Assembly (NCBI GenBank): GCA_029959365.1
Contig: JASCOA010000016.1
Location: forward strand, 1 to 42,561
DNA: 42,561 bases
Source: Microbacteriaceae bacterium PS02343
Lineage (GTDB): Bacteria > Actinomycetota > Actinomycetes > Actinomycetales > Microbacteriaceae
Direction of reading: 5' to 3'
The stretch's first letter is position 1. Every line of letters starts with the position of its first letter. A program made the translations under genes and the position numbers. The notes under the pieces were generated by a model, which was not told the DNA's origin, did no database searches, and saw nothing but the letters and a program-made list of their open reading frames with translations. This document shows positions 18,301 through 27,984 of this stretch, one piece after another.

Positions 18301-21300
18301 GCGCCGCGCTCCTCGACGGAGAGCATGGTCTGGAAGAGCGGATGGCGACCGAGCCGGCGCTCCGGCGACATCGCCTCGACGATGCGCTCGAACGGCACCG
18401 ACTCGTGCTCGATCGCATGGAGGGTGGCCGCGCGGGCGCGCTCGATCGTCTCGGCCAGGCTCGGGGCGTCGGCCAGGTCGATGCGCAGCGGCAGCGTGTT
18501 CACGAAGAACCCGACCAGCTCGGCGACGTCGGGGTCGGAGCGGCCCGCGGAGGGCGAGCCGATCACGACGTCGTCGCCGGCGCCGATGCGGTGCAGGTAG
18601 CCGGAGAGCCCGGCGAGCCAGGCGTGGAAGCCCGTCGCCTGCAGCTGGCCGGCCAGCGCCTGCATCGACGCGGCGGTCTCGACGGGGATCGTGAAGCGCA
18701 CCTGCCGGGCGCTGCGCGAGGCGGTCTCGGGCCGGCGGCCGTCGGCGGGCAGCTCGAGCTCGTCGGGGATGCCGGCGAGACGCTCGGTCCAGGCGGCGAG
18801 CGAGGCGTCGTGCCGGCCGCCGTCGGCCAGCTCGAGGGCGCGCTGCAGGCGAGCGTGGTCGGCGTACTGCACGGGCAGCGGGCGCTGGGCGCGCGCGGTG
18901 CCGCCGGCGCGCGCCGCGTACGCCGTGGCGATGTCGCGGGCGAGCGGCGCGAGCGATGCTCCGTCGGTGGCGATGTGGTGCACCACCAGGGTGATCGTCC
19001 AGCGCTGCTCGCCGGTGGGCACGAGCGAGGCGCGCAGGGGCAGGTCGGCGGCGAGGTCGAACCCGGCGCTCAGGTCGACCGCCTCGGCCCCGAGCACGCC
19101 GGGCCGGGGCTCGTGGATCTGCTGCACAGGGCGTCCGTCGAGCTCCGGGTAGGTGGTGCGCAGCACCTCGTGGCGCTCGACGAGGTCGTCGACGGCGCTC
19201 GCCAGCGCGTCGACGTCGAGGTCGCCCTCGAAGGTCGCCTGCAGCACCACCGAGTACTCGGCGGAGGAGGGGTCGAGCCTGTTGAGGAACCAGAGCCGCG
19301 CCTGATTCGGCGACAGCGGCAGGGGCTCGCCGTCGATGCGCGGGTGCTCGGCGGCCCAGGCCCGCAGCGCGGGCGCGGCGGCGGCGCGGTCGACGCCCTC
19401 CGCGCTGCCGGAGCGCTGCTCCGGCGACGAGCCGATCAGGGCGACGAGGCCGGCGGGGGTGGGGGCGTCGAAGATGCTGCGCAGCGGCAGCGCCGCGCCC
19501 AGATCGTCGCGGATGCGGCCCATGAGGCCGACGGCGAGCAGCGAGTGACCGCCGAGGGCGAAGAAGTCGTCGTCGAGCCCCACGTCGCCGATGCCGAGCA
19601 CCTCGCCGAACGCGCGGGTCATGGCCCGCTCGTCGTCGGTGGCCGGCTCGCGCGAGCTCGTCGACGCCTGCGGCGCCGGGAGCGCGTCGAAGTCGACCTT
19701 GCCGTTCGGGGTGAGCGGGATCTCGTCGACGACCGCGATGGCCGTCGGCACCATGTAGTCGGGCAGCGCGGCGCCGGCGGCGCGGCGCAGGTCCGCCTCC
19801 GCGGCGTCGCCGGCGACCCACGCCACGAGGCGTGCGGTGTCCGGCCCGCCGGGGGCGACCACGCGCACGACCGCGCTGCGGGCGCCCTCGGCGCTCTCGA
19901 GCGCGCTGGCCACGTCGCCCATCTCGATGCGGTAGCCGCGCAGCTTCACCTGGTCGTCGTCGCGTCGCAGGAACTCGAGCTCGCCGGAGACCCTCCGGCG
20001 CACGATGTCGCCCGTGCGGTACATCCGGGCGCCCTCGCCGTGCGGGTCGGCGACGAAGCGCCGAGCCGTCTCGGCGGCGCGACCGCGGTAGCCGTGGGCG
20101 AGGGTGGCGCCCGAGAGGTAGAGCTCGCCCTCGACGCCGGGAGGCACGGGGCGCAGGAAGCGGTCGAGCACGCGGGCGGTCACGTTGGCCACCGGTGCGC
20201 CGATCGTGACGGCACCGGGCGCGATCCGCGCGACGACGGCGTCGACGGTGCTCTCGCTGGGCCCGTAGAGATTCCAGCCGTCGAGGTGATCGGAGGACGC
20301 GATGCGGTTCCAGAGGCCGGTCGGCACCGCCTCGCCGCCCAGGGCCAGGGTGAGGTCGGCGCCGCGCGCGGCGACCGCGTCGTCGAGGCCGACCGCGATC
20401 AGCTGCTGGGCGTAGGAGGGGGTCGTCTCGAGGGCGTCGACGCGGTGGTCGACGATCGCCCGCACGACGGCTTCGGCGTCGACCCGGGTGGCGTCGTCGG
20501 CGATCTCGAGGGTGGTGCCCGCGATGAGCCAGAGGATCGGGTCCCACGCCGCGTCGAAGCCGAGGCCCGACAGGTGCAGCATGCGCGGCACCCGGCCGTC
20601 TCCGCTGCGCTCGCGCACGGGGCCGATCATGGCCTCCTCGTGCTGCGCGAGCAGGGAGGCGAGCGCCGAGTGCGGCACCTGCACCCCCTTGGGAGCGCCC
20701 GTGGTGCCGGAGGTGTAGACGAGGTACGCGATGTCCGCCGCCTCCGGTGCCGGGGGAGCGGCGCGTCCGGCGCCGTCGAGCTCGTGCACCGCGACGACGC
20801 GGGTGGCGATCCCGTCGTGGTCGTCGGCGACGGCGCTGAGGATCGTCGATGCGCGCTCGGCCTCCTCCGTCACCAGGAGCGCCGCCTCGGCGCCCGTGAG
20901 GATCTGCCCGATGCGTGCGTCCGGGTAGGCGATGTCGATCGGCACGGCGACGGCGCCGGCGCGGAGGGCGGCGAGCACCAGCGCGACGGCGTCGGCGCTG
21001 CGCGGCAGCGCGACGGCGACGCGGTCGCCGCGCGCTACGCCCTGCGCCACGAGCCCGGCGGCGAGGGAGTCGACGCGTCGACCCAGCTCGGCGAAGGTCA
21101 CGGTGCTCGTCGTGTCGACGAGCGCGGGCGCGTCGGGGATGCGGGCGGCCGTCTCGGCGAACCGGTCGACGACCGTGCCGGGCGCGTCGAGGCGCCGACC
21201 CGATGCGTGCTGCTCGAACTGCTCCAGCGACCGCGCGTCGACCGCCGGCACGTCGGAGAGCCGGCGGTCCTGATCGTCCAGGAACGCGGTGACGACCCGG

Positions 21301-24300
21301 TGCAGGGCGTCGCGCATCCGCTCGGCCGTGCCCTCGTCGAAGAGCGCGCGGTCGTAGCCGATGGTCGCCACGAGGGCGCCGGCGTCGCCGGCCGGCGTCG
21401 TGACGTCGACGAGCAGGTCGGTCTTCACGCCCGCGCTGGTGATCAGGCCGGGCACGGTGACCGCGACGTCGCCGAGGTCGAGCGACGCCGGCTCGGTGCC
21501 CTGCAGGGTGAACAGCACCTGGAAGAGCGGATGGCGGTCGGCCACGCGCGGCGGTCGCAGCGCGTCGACCACGGCGTCGAAGGGCACGTCCTGGTGCGCG
21601 TAGGCCTCGGTGTTGCCCGAGCGCACGCGCTCCAGCAGCTCGCCGAGTGTCGGGTCGCCGGCCAGCGAGGTGCGCAGCACGACGGTGTTGACGAAGAAGC
21701 CGACGAGCTCGTCGAGCTGGGGGTCCGAGCGGCCGGCGACCGGCGTGCCGATGACGATGTCCTCGCCCGCGCCCTGCTGCTCGAGCATGACGGCGAGGGC
21801 GGCGTGCAGCACGATGAAGACGCTGGTGCGGTGGTCGCTCGCGAGCGCGCGGACGGCCGCGTGCCGCTCGGCGTCGAGCTCGAGCGCGACCTCGCCCATG
21901 CCCTGCTGCCCCTCACCGCCGGACGCGCCGCGGTCGCGGTCGCGCGGGAGGGTGATCTCGTCGGGTGCGCCGTCGAGCGCTCGACGCCAGAACGCGAGCT
22001 GCTGCGACAGCTCGCTGCCCTCGTCGGCAGCGTCGCCGAGGTGCTCGCGCTGCCAGAGCGTGAAGTCGGCGTAGTCCACCGGCAGCGGCAGCCAGGTCGG
22101 CTGCTCGCCGGCGGCGCGAGCGGAGTAGGCGGTCGACAGGTCGCGCGCGAAGGGCGCCAGCGACCAGCCGTCGGAGGCGATGTGGTGCATGGTCGCCACG
22201 AGCACGTGCCGCTCGGGGGCCACGCGCAGCAGCACCGCGCGCAGCGGCGTCTCGGCGGTGACGTCGAAGGGCCGCAGCACCTCGTCGCGCACGATGTCGT
22301 CGACCCGGTGCTCCGGAGCGTCGACGGTGATGAACGACGGCTGCGCCGCCGGGCCGTCCAGCACGCGCTGCACCGGCTCCTCGCCGCTCAGCGGCACGAT
22401 CGTGCGCAGCGGCTCGTGCCGCATCGCGACGTCGACGAACGCCGCCCGCAGGGCGGTCGCGTCCAGCGGCCCGTCGAGGTGCAGCACGATGGGGATGTTG
22501 TACGCGGCGGAGTCGGGCTCGAGCCGGTTGAGGAACCAGAGCCGGCGCTGCGCGAGCGAGACCGGCAGCGGCTCCGGACGGACGGTGCGCGACAGCCGGG
22601 CGGGGCGCTGACCGGCGTCGGCGTCACCGGCTCGGGCGGCCAGGCCCGCCACCGTCGGACGCTCGAAGACGTCGCGCACGGTGACGACGCGCTCGAGTCG
22701 CTCGGAGAGGCGCGAGGCGAGCCGGGTGGCCAGCAGCGAGTGGCCGCCGGCGGCGAAGAAGTCCTCGTCGATGCCGACGGAGTCGAGGTCGAGGGCTTCC
22801 GCGAAGGCCTCGGCCACGACGCGCTCGGTGGCGGTGCGGGGCTGCTGCGAGGCGGCGGTGCTCGAGCGCTCTGGGGTCGGCAGCGCGCGGCGGTCGAGCT
22901 TGCCGTTCGGGGTCATCGGCAGGTCGTCGAGCACCATGATCGTCGACGGCACCATGTAGTCGGGAACCGAGCTGCGCATGGCGTCCTTCACGGAGGCGCC
23001 GTCCAGCGCGCCGTCACCGGTGACGTATCCGACGATGCGGGCGGAGGCGCCCTCGCCGGTCACGATCGCCGCGGCTCGGGCGACGCCCGTCTGCTGGCGC
23101 ATGGCGGCCTCGACCTCGTCGAGCTCGACGCGGTATCCGCGGATCTTGACCTGGTCGTCGATCCGCCCGACGAAGCGCAGGGAGCCGTCGCGGCGGCGGC
23201 GCACGACGTCGCCGGTGCGGTACATGCGCGATCCGTCGTCGGCGAAGGGGTCGGCGACGAAGCGCTCGGCGCTGCGGCCGGGCTGCCCGACGTACCCCTG
23301 CGCCACGTTCGCGCCGGCGACGTAGAGCTCGCCGACGGCCCGGTCGGGCACGGGCGAGAGGCTGGCGTCGAGGATGTAGTGGCGGCTGTTGCGCACCGAG
23401 GCGCCGATGTGCGGCTCCCCGGGGCGGATCACCGCGGTGAGGCTGTCGACCGTCGTCTCGGTCGGACCGTAGAGGTTCACGGCGTGCACATCGTCGCGGT
23501 GGGCGAGCGCGTTCCAGAGCGCCGGTCCGACGGCCTCGCCGCCGAGGGCGATCTCGGTCGGATGCGGGTCCGATTCGAGCATGCCCGCGGCCAGCAGCGC
23601 CTCGGCGAACGACGGCGTCGTCTCGATCGCGTCGATGCGCTGCTCGGCGAGCCGCGCGACGAGCCGCTGCGGGTCGCGGCGGGTGTCGTCGTCGATCATG
23701 TGCAGCTCGTGGCCGGCGAAGAGCCACAGCAGCGGGTCCCACGCGGCGTCGAAGGAGAGCCCGGCGGTGTGGGCGACCCGCAGCGGTCGGCCGAGCCGCG
23801 CGGCGGCGGGGTCGAACATCTCGGCGCGGTGGTGCTGGAAGAGGTTGCGCAGGGCGATGCGGCTCACGGCGACGCCCTTGGGGCGGCCGGTGCTGCCGGA
23901 GGTGAAGACGACGTACGCCAGGTCCTGGCCCGTGGCGGCCGGGAGCAGGGTCGCCTCCGCGCTCTGACGGCGCCAGAGCGCCGTGTCCGCGTCCACGGAG
24001 ACGGTCGGCACGGTCCACGCGGCGCCCTGAGCCCGATCGCGCTCAAACTGCGCCGAGCTGGTGAGCAGCAGCACCGGCTCCGCGTCCTCGATCATGCCGG
24101 TGACCCGGTCGATCGGGTACTCGGGGTCGAGGGGCACGTACACCCCGCCGGCTCGCAGCACCGCGAGCACGAGCATCGGCAGCAGCGCGCTGCGCTCGAT
24201 GCGCACTGCGACGCGGCTGCCGATCGCGACACCGGCCCGGCTGAGGTGGTTCGCCAGCCGGGTGGCGTCGGCGTCGAGCGTCGAGAAGGTCATCGTGCCG

Positions 24301-25820
24301 TCGACGGCGACGACGGCGGTGTCGTCCGGGCGCTGCCGAGCGACGTCGGCGAAGGCCTCGAGCACGGTCTGCTCGCCGAGGTCGACGCGCTCTCCCTCGC
24401 CCCGCTCGATCAGGGCCGAGACCTCGACGTCGCTGACGATGGCCGCGTCGGCCACCGCGAGTCCGCTCGGGTCCTCGAGGGCGTCGTCGATGAGCGCGAG
24501 CAGCCGCCCGGCGTGCTCGGTGAGGCTGTCGACCGTGTGGATCTCGGCATCGCCCTCGAGCTGCAGCTGCGCATCGGCGGCGCTGCTCTCGAGGCCGGAG
24601 ATCACGATGGAGAGGTCGTGCACGGGTCCGGTCGAGAGCACCCGCACCTCGCCGGTCGCGTCGCCGAAGCGCAGCGAGTCGATCACCGGGAGCAGGTTCA
24701 CCGACGGCCCCGCGTGACGGGGCGCGCCGGCGATGCGCTCCACCCGGAAGCGCTGGTGGGATACCGCGCCGCGGACGACGTCGCCGGCGTGCGCGATCGT
24801 CTCGCCGACGGTGGCCGACGAGGAGACGTCGATGCGCAGCGGCAGGATGCTCGACAGCATCGACGGCGTGGTCTTGGCGATCTTCCCGCGGCGCGCGGTG
24901 ACCGGCAGCCCGAGCGAGATGCGGTCCTCACCGGTGACCTTCGCCATGTAGACGGCGATGATGCCGACGACGGTCTTCGGCAGGTCCCGACCGAGCTCGA
25001 GCAGCCGCGCCGTGCGCTCGCGGTCCAGGGGCACGGCGACCCGAACGACGGAGCTCGCGACCGAGCCGGAGACGCCCTCGAGCCCCTCGACGGCGGCCTC
25101 CTCGCCCAGCACCTCGCCCCAGTACTCGGCGTCGGTCTCCTGCTGCGGCGACGCCTCGTACGCGTCGATGTCGTCGTGCAGTTCGGTCAGCGCGGGCAGC
25201 GGCGACGGCACCCGCGCGGCCAGCTTCGCGATGGGCGATGCGGCCGCCTCGAGCAGCAGGCCCTTCGGAGCGCGCGCGGCGAGCCTGGTGTAGACCTCCG
25301 ACAGGTAGCGGAGCGCGATCACCGCGGAGTAGCCGTCGAGCAGGATGTGGTGCACCCGCTGGAAGAAGAGCGCACGGTCGCCGGCCAGCCGGAACAGGAT
25401 CGCCCCGAACAGGTGCTCCCCCTCGAGCTCGCGGGGCGCGCCCATCTCGTCGTCCATGCGAGCGCGGGCCCGGCTGTACCCCTCCGCCTCGTCGAGGTGC
25501 CGCAGATCGACGACCTGCAGCACGTCGTCGGTGGGAGCGGGGCGGCGCAGCACCGCGAACGGCTCGCCGTCGTCCTGGCGGAAGCGCAGGCTCAGGGCGT
25601 CGAGGTCGGCGACGACCTTCGTCATCGCGATCCGCATCAGCCGCGCGCGGATCGGGCCGCGCAGATCGAGGTACTGGCCGATCTGGTAGGTCGCGTTCTC
25701 CGCATCGAGCTGCTGGCCGTACCAGATGCCCCGCTGCGCTGCGGTCAGCGGGAGGCGCTGCTCGGCGCCCACCTCCGCGTTCCGATCGTCGTCGCCGCGT
25801 CCGGCCCGGGTCTTCTTCAC
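15381..25820 (-). CDS. Three-module nonribosomal peptide synthetase (C-A-T x3, TE)
   Basis: A 3479-aa NRPS. Approximate domains: C1 20-450 (HHILLDG near 158), A1 475-975 ([10 protein letters not shown] near 640), T1 995-1060 (GGHS near 1025), C2 1085-1500 (HHIASDG near 1213), A2 1520-2040 ([10 protein letters not shown] near 1702), T2 2060-2125 (GGHS near 2091), C3 2160-2580 (HHIATDG near 2283), A3 2600-3115 ([10 protein letters not shown] near 2760), T3 3135-3200 (GGHS near 3169), TE 3230-3479 (HPASG, then GYSFGG near 3305). All catalytic motifs look intact; there are no epimerase or methylation domains. Pocket residues by eye are D-A-D(or W)-E-A-G-L-V-D for A1 and A2 and D-A-D(or M)-E-L-G-L-V-D for A3, closest to ornithine-type codes. 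C1 and TE resemble EntF, so C1 may take an acyl or aryl starter. GTG 25820 has GAGGGA 8 nt upstream. Product unknown. Confidence 0.97.
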   Translation of the reverse strand: MKKTRAGRGDDDRNAEVGAEQRLPLTAAQRGIWYGQQLDAENATYQIGQYLDLRGPIRARLMRIAMTKVVADLDALSLRFRQDDGEPFAVLRRPAPTDDVLQVVDLRHLDEAEGYSRARARMDDEMGAPRELEGEHLFGAILFRLAGDRALFFQRVHHILLDGYSAVIALRYLSEVYTRLAARAPKGLLLEAAASPIAKLAARVPSPLPALTELHDDIDAYEASPQQETDAEYWGEVLGEEAAVEGLEGVSGSVASSVVRVAVPLDRERTARLLELGRDLPKTVVGIIAVYMAKVTGEDRISLGLPVTARRGKIAKTTPSMLSSILPLRIDVSSSATVGETIAHAGDVVRGAVSHQRFRVERIAGAPRHAGPSVNLLPVIDSLRFGDATGEVRVLSTGPVHDLSIVISGLESSAADAQLQLEGDAEIHTVDSLTEHAGRLLALIDDALEDPSGLAVADAAIVSDVEVSALIERGEGERVDLGEQTVLEAFADVARQRPDDTAVVAVDGTMTFSTLDADATRLANHLSRAGVAIGSRVAVRIERSALLPMLVLAVLRAGGVYVPLDPEYPIDRVTGMIEDAEPVLLLTSSAQFERDRAQGAAWTVPTVSVDADTALWRRQSAEATLLPAATGQDLAYVVFTSGSTGRPKGVAVSRIALRNLFQHHRAEMFDPAAARLGRPLRVAHTAGLSFDAAWDPLLWLFAGHELHMIDDDTRRDPQRLVARLAEQRIDAIETTPSFAEALLAAGMLESDPHPTEIALGGEAVGPALWNALAHRDDVHAVNLYGPTETTVDSLTAVIRPGEPHIGASVRNSRHYILDASLSPVPDRAVGELYVAGANVAQGYVGQPGRSAERFVADPFADDGSRMYRTGDVVRRRRDGSLRFVGRIDDQVKIRGYRVELDEVEAAMRQQTGVARAAAIVTGEGASARIVGYVTGDGALDGASVKDAMRSSVPDYMVPSTIMVLDDLPMTPNGKLDRRALPTPERSSTAASQQPRTATERVVAEAFAEALDLDSVGIDEDFFAAGGHSLLATRLASRLSERLERVVTVRDVFERPTVAGLAARAGDADAGQRPARLSRTVRPEPLPVSLAQRRLWFLNRLEPDSAAYNIPIVLHLDGPLDATALRAAFVDVAMRHEPLRTIVPLSGEEPVQRVLDGPAAQPSFITVDAPEHRVDDIVRDEVLRPFDVTAETPLRAVLLRVAPERHVLVATMHHIASDGWSLAPFARDLSTAYSARAAGEQPTWLPLPVDYADFTLWQREHLGDAADEGSELSQQLAFWRRALDGAPDEITLPRDRDRGASGGEGQQGMGEVALELDAERHAAVRALASDHRTSVFIVLHAALAVMLEQQGAGEDIVIGTPVAGRSDPQLDELVGFFVNTVVLRTSLAGDPTLGELLERVRSGNTEAYAHQDVPFDAVVDALRPPRVADRHPLFQVLFTLQGTEPASLDLGDVAVTVPGLITSAGVKTDLLVDVTTPAGDAGALVATIGYDRALFDEGTAERMRDALHRVVTAFLDDQDRRLSDVPAVDARSLEQFEQHASGRRLDAPGTVVDRFAETAARIPDAPALVDTTSTVTFAELGRRVDSLAAGLVAQGVARGDRVAVALPRSADAVALVLAALRAGAVAVPIDIAYPDARIGQILTGAEAALLVTEEAERASTILSAVADDHDGIATRVVAVHELDGAGRAAPPAPEAADIAYLVYTSGTTGAPKGVQVPHSALASLLAQHEEAMIGPVRERSGDGRVPRMLHLSGLGFDAAWDPILWLIAGTTLEIADDATRVDAEAVVRAIVDHRVDALETTPSYAQQLIAVGLDDAVAARGADLTLALGGEAVPTGLWNRIASSDHLDGWNLYGPSESTVDAVVARIAPGAVTIGAPVANVTARVLDRFLRPVPPGVEGELYLSGATLAHGYRGRAAETARRFVADPHGEGARMYRTGDIVRRRVSGELEFLRRDDDQVKLRGYRIEMGDVASALESAEGARSAVVRVVAPGGPDTARLVAWVAGDAAEADLRRAAGAALPDYMVPTAIAVVDEIPLTPNGKVDFDALPAPQASTSSREPATDDERAMTRAFGEVLGIGDVGLDDDFFALGGHSLLAVGLMGRIRDDLGAALPLRSIFDAPTPAGLVALIGSSPEQRSGSAEGVDRAAAAPALRAWAAEHPRIDGEPLPLSPNQARLWFLNRLDPSSAEYSVVLQATFEGDLDVDALASAVDDLVERHEVLRTTYPELDGRPVQQIHEPRPGVLGAEAVDLSAGFDLAADLPLRASLVPTGEQRWTITLVVHHIATDGASLAPLARDIATAYAARAGGTARAQRPLPVQYADHARLQRALELADGGRHDASLAAWTERLAGIPDELELPADGRRPETASRSARQVRFTIPVETAASMQALAGQLQATGFHAWLAGLSGYLHRIGAGDDVVIGSPSAGRSDPDVAELVGFFVNTLPLRIDLADAPSLAETIERARAATLHAIEHESVPFERIVEAMSPERRLGRHPLFQTMLSVEERGAVPLELPGVTTVPLESETTGSAKVDLSFTLRPQPAGDVRGVLEYDADMFSDRAAQGLVDRWVAFLADAVGSPRQPVRDVVIEPSAARLAAWPGAEGGAPQSILDAFDHAVAARPGDPAVVTDAATLDGAALAARVDRIASGLVDAGLEPGEVVALRLPRSVDTVAALLAVWRAGAVVAPVDTELPRERVATMLRTAKARLVLHAGPQADDLTIAATADAGIARDRVVSIDDLLAAPASRRTAVTADLDAAAYLIFTSGTTGEPKAVQVPHRALASLLISHRATLLPDPAERRIRMAHTTGVGFDAAMDPILWLAAGHEVHVVAEEVRRDPQALLALFEERGIGAWETTPSYVAAVAAQTSIAGVLDARPVEEPFVMLLGGEPLDAGLWTWLRERPAVAAWNLYGPTEVGVDSLVARVADADSPELGATTVDTVGYVLDDRLRPVPVGSVGELWLAGRQLAHGYAGRQEATAERFVADPFAADGSRMYRTGDLVVLRDAEEGERHRVVSLGRGDGQVKIRGHRVEPGEVESLLRGADGVAQAVVRAIDTARGAALGAWVVLSPSGSGESDGIGGDTDAVLARLVNEVRTRVPDYMVPAGIAAIDAVPFTPNGKVDARALPELRTGGGEGRAPDGAAERAIAAAFGAQLGVDDVRADDSFFALGGHSFVAQPTISAINEALGADLPVQALFQEPTVAGLASLAESGGADVAESLRVILPLRPTGEGEPVFAVHPASGISWKFSSFVSRLATRRPILGVQMPGIAPDDPETAPADSLDELLDVYVSAIRSAQPEGPYHLTGYSFGGRLAHHIAARLQEQGHEVALLGVLDAYPSEGSALDGVAEPDEMWRGFLDANGVTPPADGLDVHAVLELLDAAGSPLAAVPAETVERMVRRFLRLGELLDAAPIPVFEGDLHVFAATEQVPVGRPDPAAWAPFATGAVTSSEVAARHQDMLGDRALDDIAPVLDELLRARRS

Positions 25821-25881
25821 AGGTTGGTTCCCTCGTCGTGATGCCCCGTGCTGCTCACGGCGGCTGCGTCGTGCGTGTCGA

Positions 25882-25900
25882 CCGGCGGCGCTGGCGCCGG
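25882..25900 (-). terminator. Hairpin between the secreted peptide gene and the NRPS
   Basis: CCGGCG-N7-CGCCGG lies directly after the stop codon of the 67-aa peptide gene and before the NRPS start. It may be a weak terminator or an mRNA-stabilising hairpin that gives more peptide message than NRPS message. Stem only 6 bp. Confidence 0.4.
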
Positions 25901-25901
25901 A

Positions 25902-26105
25902 TTACTGGAACTGGCCGATCTGCAGGAAGTTGAGGATGCCGCCGAGGTCGAGCAGCGGGCCCTGGACGAGCGGTCCGTTGATCAGGGTCGCGTTCGTGGT
26001 GGTCGTCTCCGCGGCGGAGGCAGCGGACCCTCCCACGGCGACACCGCCGACGGCGAGGGCTGCGGTGATGGCGAAGGCGCTCAGGGCTCGGGTGGTCTTC
26101 TTCAT
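25902..26105 (-). CDS. Small secreted peptide, 67 aa, at the head of the NRPS operon
   Basis: The sequence starts MKKTTRALSAFAITAALAV, a Sec signal peptide with basic start, hydrophobic core and a probable cut at ASA-AE near residues 30-31. The mature part is about 36 residues: a Thr-rich stretch (ETTTTNAT), then LINGPLVQGPLLDLGG and a hydrophobic Gln-ended tail (LNFLQIGQFQ). It has no Cys and no known family that I recognise. ATG 26105 is fixed by a strong AGGAGGAG site 6 nt upstream. It is in the same direction as the NRPS with an 82-nt gap holding a small hairpin, so it is probably cotranscribed. It might be a surface-active or self-assembling peptide, but nothing in the sequence proves that. 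Confidence 0.8.
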   Translation of the reverse strand: MKKTTRALSAFAITAALAVGGVAVGGSAASAAETTTTNATLINGPLVQGPLLDLGGILNFLQIGQFQ

Positions 26106-26130
26106 GGGATCTCCTCCTGCTGTTCCGTCA

Positions 26131-26149
26131 TGCGCCGACGATCGGCGCA
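26131..26149 (-). promoter_or_regulatory. Perfect 8-3-8 dyad in the leader of the peptide-NRPS operon
   Basis: TGCGCCGA-CGA-TCGGCGCA is an exact inverted repeat about 26 nt upstream of the peptide start codon, just before the AGGAGGAG site. It could be a 5'-UTR hairpin, an attenuator or a repressor operator. Confidence 0.45.
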
Positions 26150-26182
26150 AGGGGTCCTTCGGGGCCGTCTCCGAGGGGGTTT

Positions 26183-26224
26183 GGGGACACTCAGCGTCCC
26201 CACATCGGGGGACAGTGAGCACTG
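26183..26224. promoter_or_regulatory. Cluster of overlapping dyads upstream of the peptide-NRPS operon
   Basis: GGGGAC (26183) pairs with GTCCCC (26196), which also pairs with GGGGAC (26208); next to them CAGTG-AG-CACTG (26213-26224) is a further palindrome. Four dyad elements within 42 nt, about 80-120 nt upstream of the peptide gene, look like a regulator-binding region for the cluster. No regulator is identified. They do not resemble the DtxR/IdeR iron box. Confidence 0.4.
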
Positions 26225-26353
26225 TTCAGCTCTCGTCGATGAGCGGCGCTCGGGCGGCTCCGGGGAGGAGGATCGCGGCGCGCGATCGGAGCACATGCGA
26301 CGCGGTCGGACCCCTTGCCCGGCCGGGCTGGCTACCAGGAAGTCGTTGAAACA

Positions 26354-26382
26354 TTGCGCTATCCGCCGAAGGGGCGTATACC
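26354..26382 (+). promoter_or_regulatory. Promoter candidate for the DUF3494 gene
   Basis: TTGCGC (26354-26359), a 17-nt spacer and TATACC (26377-26382) form a reasonable sigma-70 type promoter in a locally AT-richer patch, about 73 nt before the ATG at 26455. The whole 349-nt gap 26106-26454 otherwise holds the dyads listed separately and no further gene that I can support. Confidence 0.45.
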
Positions 26383-26454
26383 TCAGGCAACGGGGAACGC
26401 CCGCACGTCCGAAACGTGCTCGCCGGCGCCTCCTCTTCTCAGTCAGGTGCCGCC

Positions 26455-27762
26455 ATGGCCCGAACGACGCCCATCTCCCGCTGCACTCGAACGGCCGTCG
26501 TCCTCGGCGTCGCCGTCGCATTCGCTCTGACGCCCGCGCTCGCCGCCCAGGCCGCCACGGTCATCGACGGGCCGATCGGCCTCGGTGACGCCACGACCTA
26601 CGCGGTCCTCGGCGGATCGACCGTGACCAACACCGGGCCCAGCGTCGTGAACGGCGACGTCGGGCTCTCGCCCGGCACGTCGATCGTCGGCTTCGACGGC
26701 GGACCGGGGCGGGTCGAGGGCGGTACGCTGCACGCCGCCGACGAGCCGGCAGCGCTCGCGCAGGCAGCGCTCACGAACGCCTACAACGTCGCGGACTCCC
26801 TCACCCCGCAGGAGAGCGGCATCATCGAGCTCAACGGCCGGACGCTCGAGCCCGGCGTGTACTCGGGCGACGCCGTGAGGCTGGCCGACACCGGCGCGCT
26901 GGCGTTCGACGGTTCCGAGAACTCGGTCTGGGTGATCCGCGCCGACAGCACGCTGACCATCGGCGGGGGCACCACCATGACCTTCTCCGGCGGCGCGAGC
27001 GCGTGCAACGTCTTCTGGCAGGTCGGCAGCTCGGCCACCATCGGCAGCGCGGCGCAGTTCCGCGGCACGGTGCTCGCGCAGACCTCGATCACGGCGACGA
27101 CCGGCGCCAGGATCATCGGACGCCTGCTGGCGCAGTCCGGCGCCGTGACCCTGGACACCAACCTCATCACCGTTCCGGAGGACTGCCCCGCACCGGGCAC
27201 GACCTCCGAGACGGACTCGCCCGCCTTCACCTCGGGCACCCCGACCGGCGCGACCGCCGGCACCCCGTACTCCTTCACCGTGACCGCCTCGGGCAACCCC
27301 GCGCCGAGCTTCACGGTGAGCTCCGGGACCCTGCCTCCGGGCCTGAGCCTCGACGGCGGATCGGGCGTCATCTCCGGAACCCCGACCACTCCCGGGTCCA
27401 CGACGGTGACCATCACCGCCGACAACGGCCAGGCCCCGCCGTCCCGCGCGACCTACACGATCCCCACCGCCGAGGCCGCGGTCGTCCCGCCGCCCACCGG
27501 ACCGGGCACGCCTGCCGAGCCCGGGACGCCTGAGCAGCCCGGAACGCCGACGGGTCCCGGCACCGAAGCACCGCCGACGACGCCCGGCAGCCCCGAGGGC
27601 ACCGGCCCGGGCCGCGACGGCTCGACCGAACGCCTCGCGGCGACCGGCTCCGACGCCACGACCGCCGGTGCGCTCGCCGCGCTCGCGCTGCTCTCGGGCA
27701 TCGGCCTCGTCGTGCTCGCCGGCGGCCGTCGGCGCGCGAGGGCGGTCCCCCACCGCTCCTGA
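26455..27762 (+). CDS. DUF3494 (ice-binding-like) cell-wall-anchored protein
   Basis: A 435-aa exported surface protein. Residues 1-33 are a signal peptide ending LAAQA. Residues about 35-230 are a DUF3494 domain (GLGDATTYAVLGGSTVTNTG, VVNGDVGLSPGT, then VFWQVGSSATIGSAAQFRGTVLA and GRLLAQSGAVTLDTN), the fold of ice-binding proteins, though many members probably act as adhesins. Residues about 240-320 form a putative Ig-like repeat (GTPYSFTVTASGNPAPSFTV, LPPGLSLD). A Pro/Gly/Thr linker precedes LAATG, a membrane segment and an Arg-rich tail, which is a sortase signal of the LAXTG type. ATG 26455 has AGGTG 5 nt upstream and yields a compact signal peptide; a GTG 39 nt earlier adds nothing. Divergent from the peptide-NRPS operon. 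Whether it binds ice cannot be judged here. Confidence 0.9.
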   Translation: MARTTPISRCTRTAVVLGVAVAFALTPALAAQAATVIDGPIGLGDATTYAVLGGSTVTNTGPSVVNGDVGLSPGTSIVGFDGGPGRVEGGTLHAADEPAALAQAALTNAYNVADSLTPQESGIIELNGRTLEPGVYSGDAVRLADTGALAFDGSENSVWVIRADSTLTIGGGTTMTFSGGASACNVFWQVGSSATIGSAAQFRGTVLAQTSITATTGARIIGRLLAQSGAVTLDTNLITVPEDCPAPGTTSETDSPAFTSGTPTGATAGTPYSFTVTASGNPAPSFTVSSGTLPPGLSLDGGSGVISGTPTTPGSTTVTITADNGQAPPSRATYTIPTAEAAVVPPPTGPGTPAEPGTPEQPGTPTGPGTEAPPTTPGSPEGTGPGRDGSTERLAATGSDATTAGALAALALLSGIGLVVLAGGRRRARAVPHRS

Positions 27763-27771
27763 GATCCGCAG

Positions 27772-27820
27772 CCGCTCGGCCCGAACCGGCCGGGCGGCCG
27801 CAGGATCCGGTGCCGAGCGG
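27772..27820 (+). terminator. Long imperfect hairpin after the DUF3494 gene
   Basis: CCGCTCGGC (27772) pairs with GCCGAGCGG (27812) and, inside, ACCGG pairs with CCGGT, giving an extended stem interrupted by a small bulge 9 nt after the stop codon. No T-run. Likely terminator. The remaining gap to 27984 holds only a weaker inverted repeat (about 27866-27893). Confidence 0.55.
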
Positions 27821-27865
27821 TCGGGCGTGCGCCGACGACCAGGCCGCCGGTCCCGTCCCGACGAC

Positions 27866-27893
27866 CGATTGCTCCGCACCCATCGAGCAGTCG
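27866..27893. promoter_or_regulatory. Imperfect inverted repeat upstream of the MarR gene
   Basis: CGATTGCTC and GAGCAGTCG are near-complementary (8 of 9) with 10 nt between them, about 92 nt before the MarR start. It may be an autoregulatory site, but the arm spacing is unusual for a single MarR operator. Confidence 0.25.
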
Positions 27894-27984
27894 TCGTCGC
27901 GACCCTGCAGATGTGCTTCCATGAGGGTCTGCGGATGTTCACCGACGTGACGACGGATGCTCGCGGACCGATGTGAAAGGTCCC

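Noticed and set aside
15381-25820. Reading the A domains as serine-specific, as in EntF, because L322, V330 and D331 agree
   Set aside because: Position 278 is Glu and 301 is Gly, unlike the His and Ser of the serine code. The loop near 239 also has one residue fewer, so exact alignment is uncertain. Ornithine-like is only a weak preference.
15459-25841. A 10.4-kb open frame on the plus strand through the NRPS gene
   Set aside because: It is a mirror of the real gene, kept open by the G/C-rich third positions. Its translation is low-complexity Arg/Gly/Asp/His without any domain, while the minus strand carries all NRPS motifs.
25817-25858. A 13-codon leader frame (GTG 25858) whose stop overlaps the NRPS start as GTGA
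   Set aside because: No ribosome site or conservation evidence; a frame this short is easily random.
26416-26454. An upstream GTG start (26416) for the DUF3494 protein
   Set aside because: It would put 13 polar residues ahead of a normal signal peptide; the ATG at 26455 has a ribosome site.
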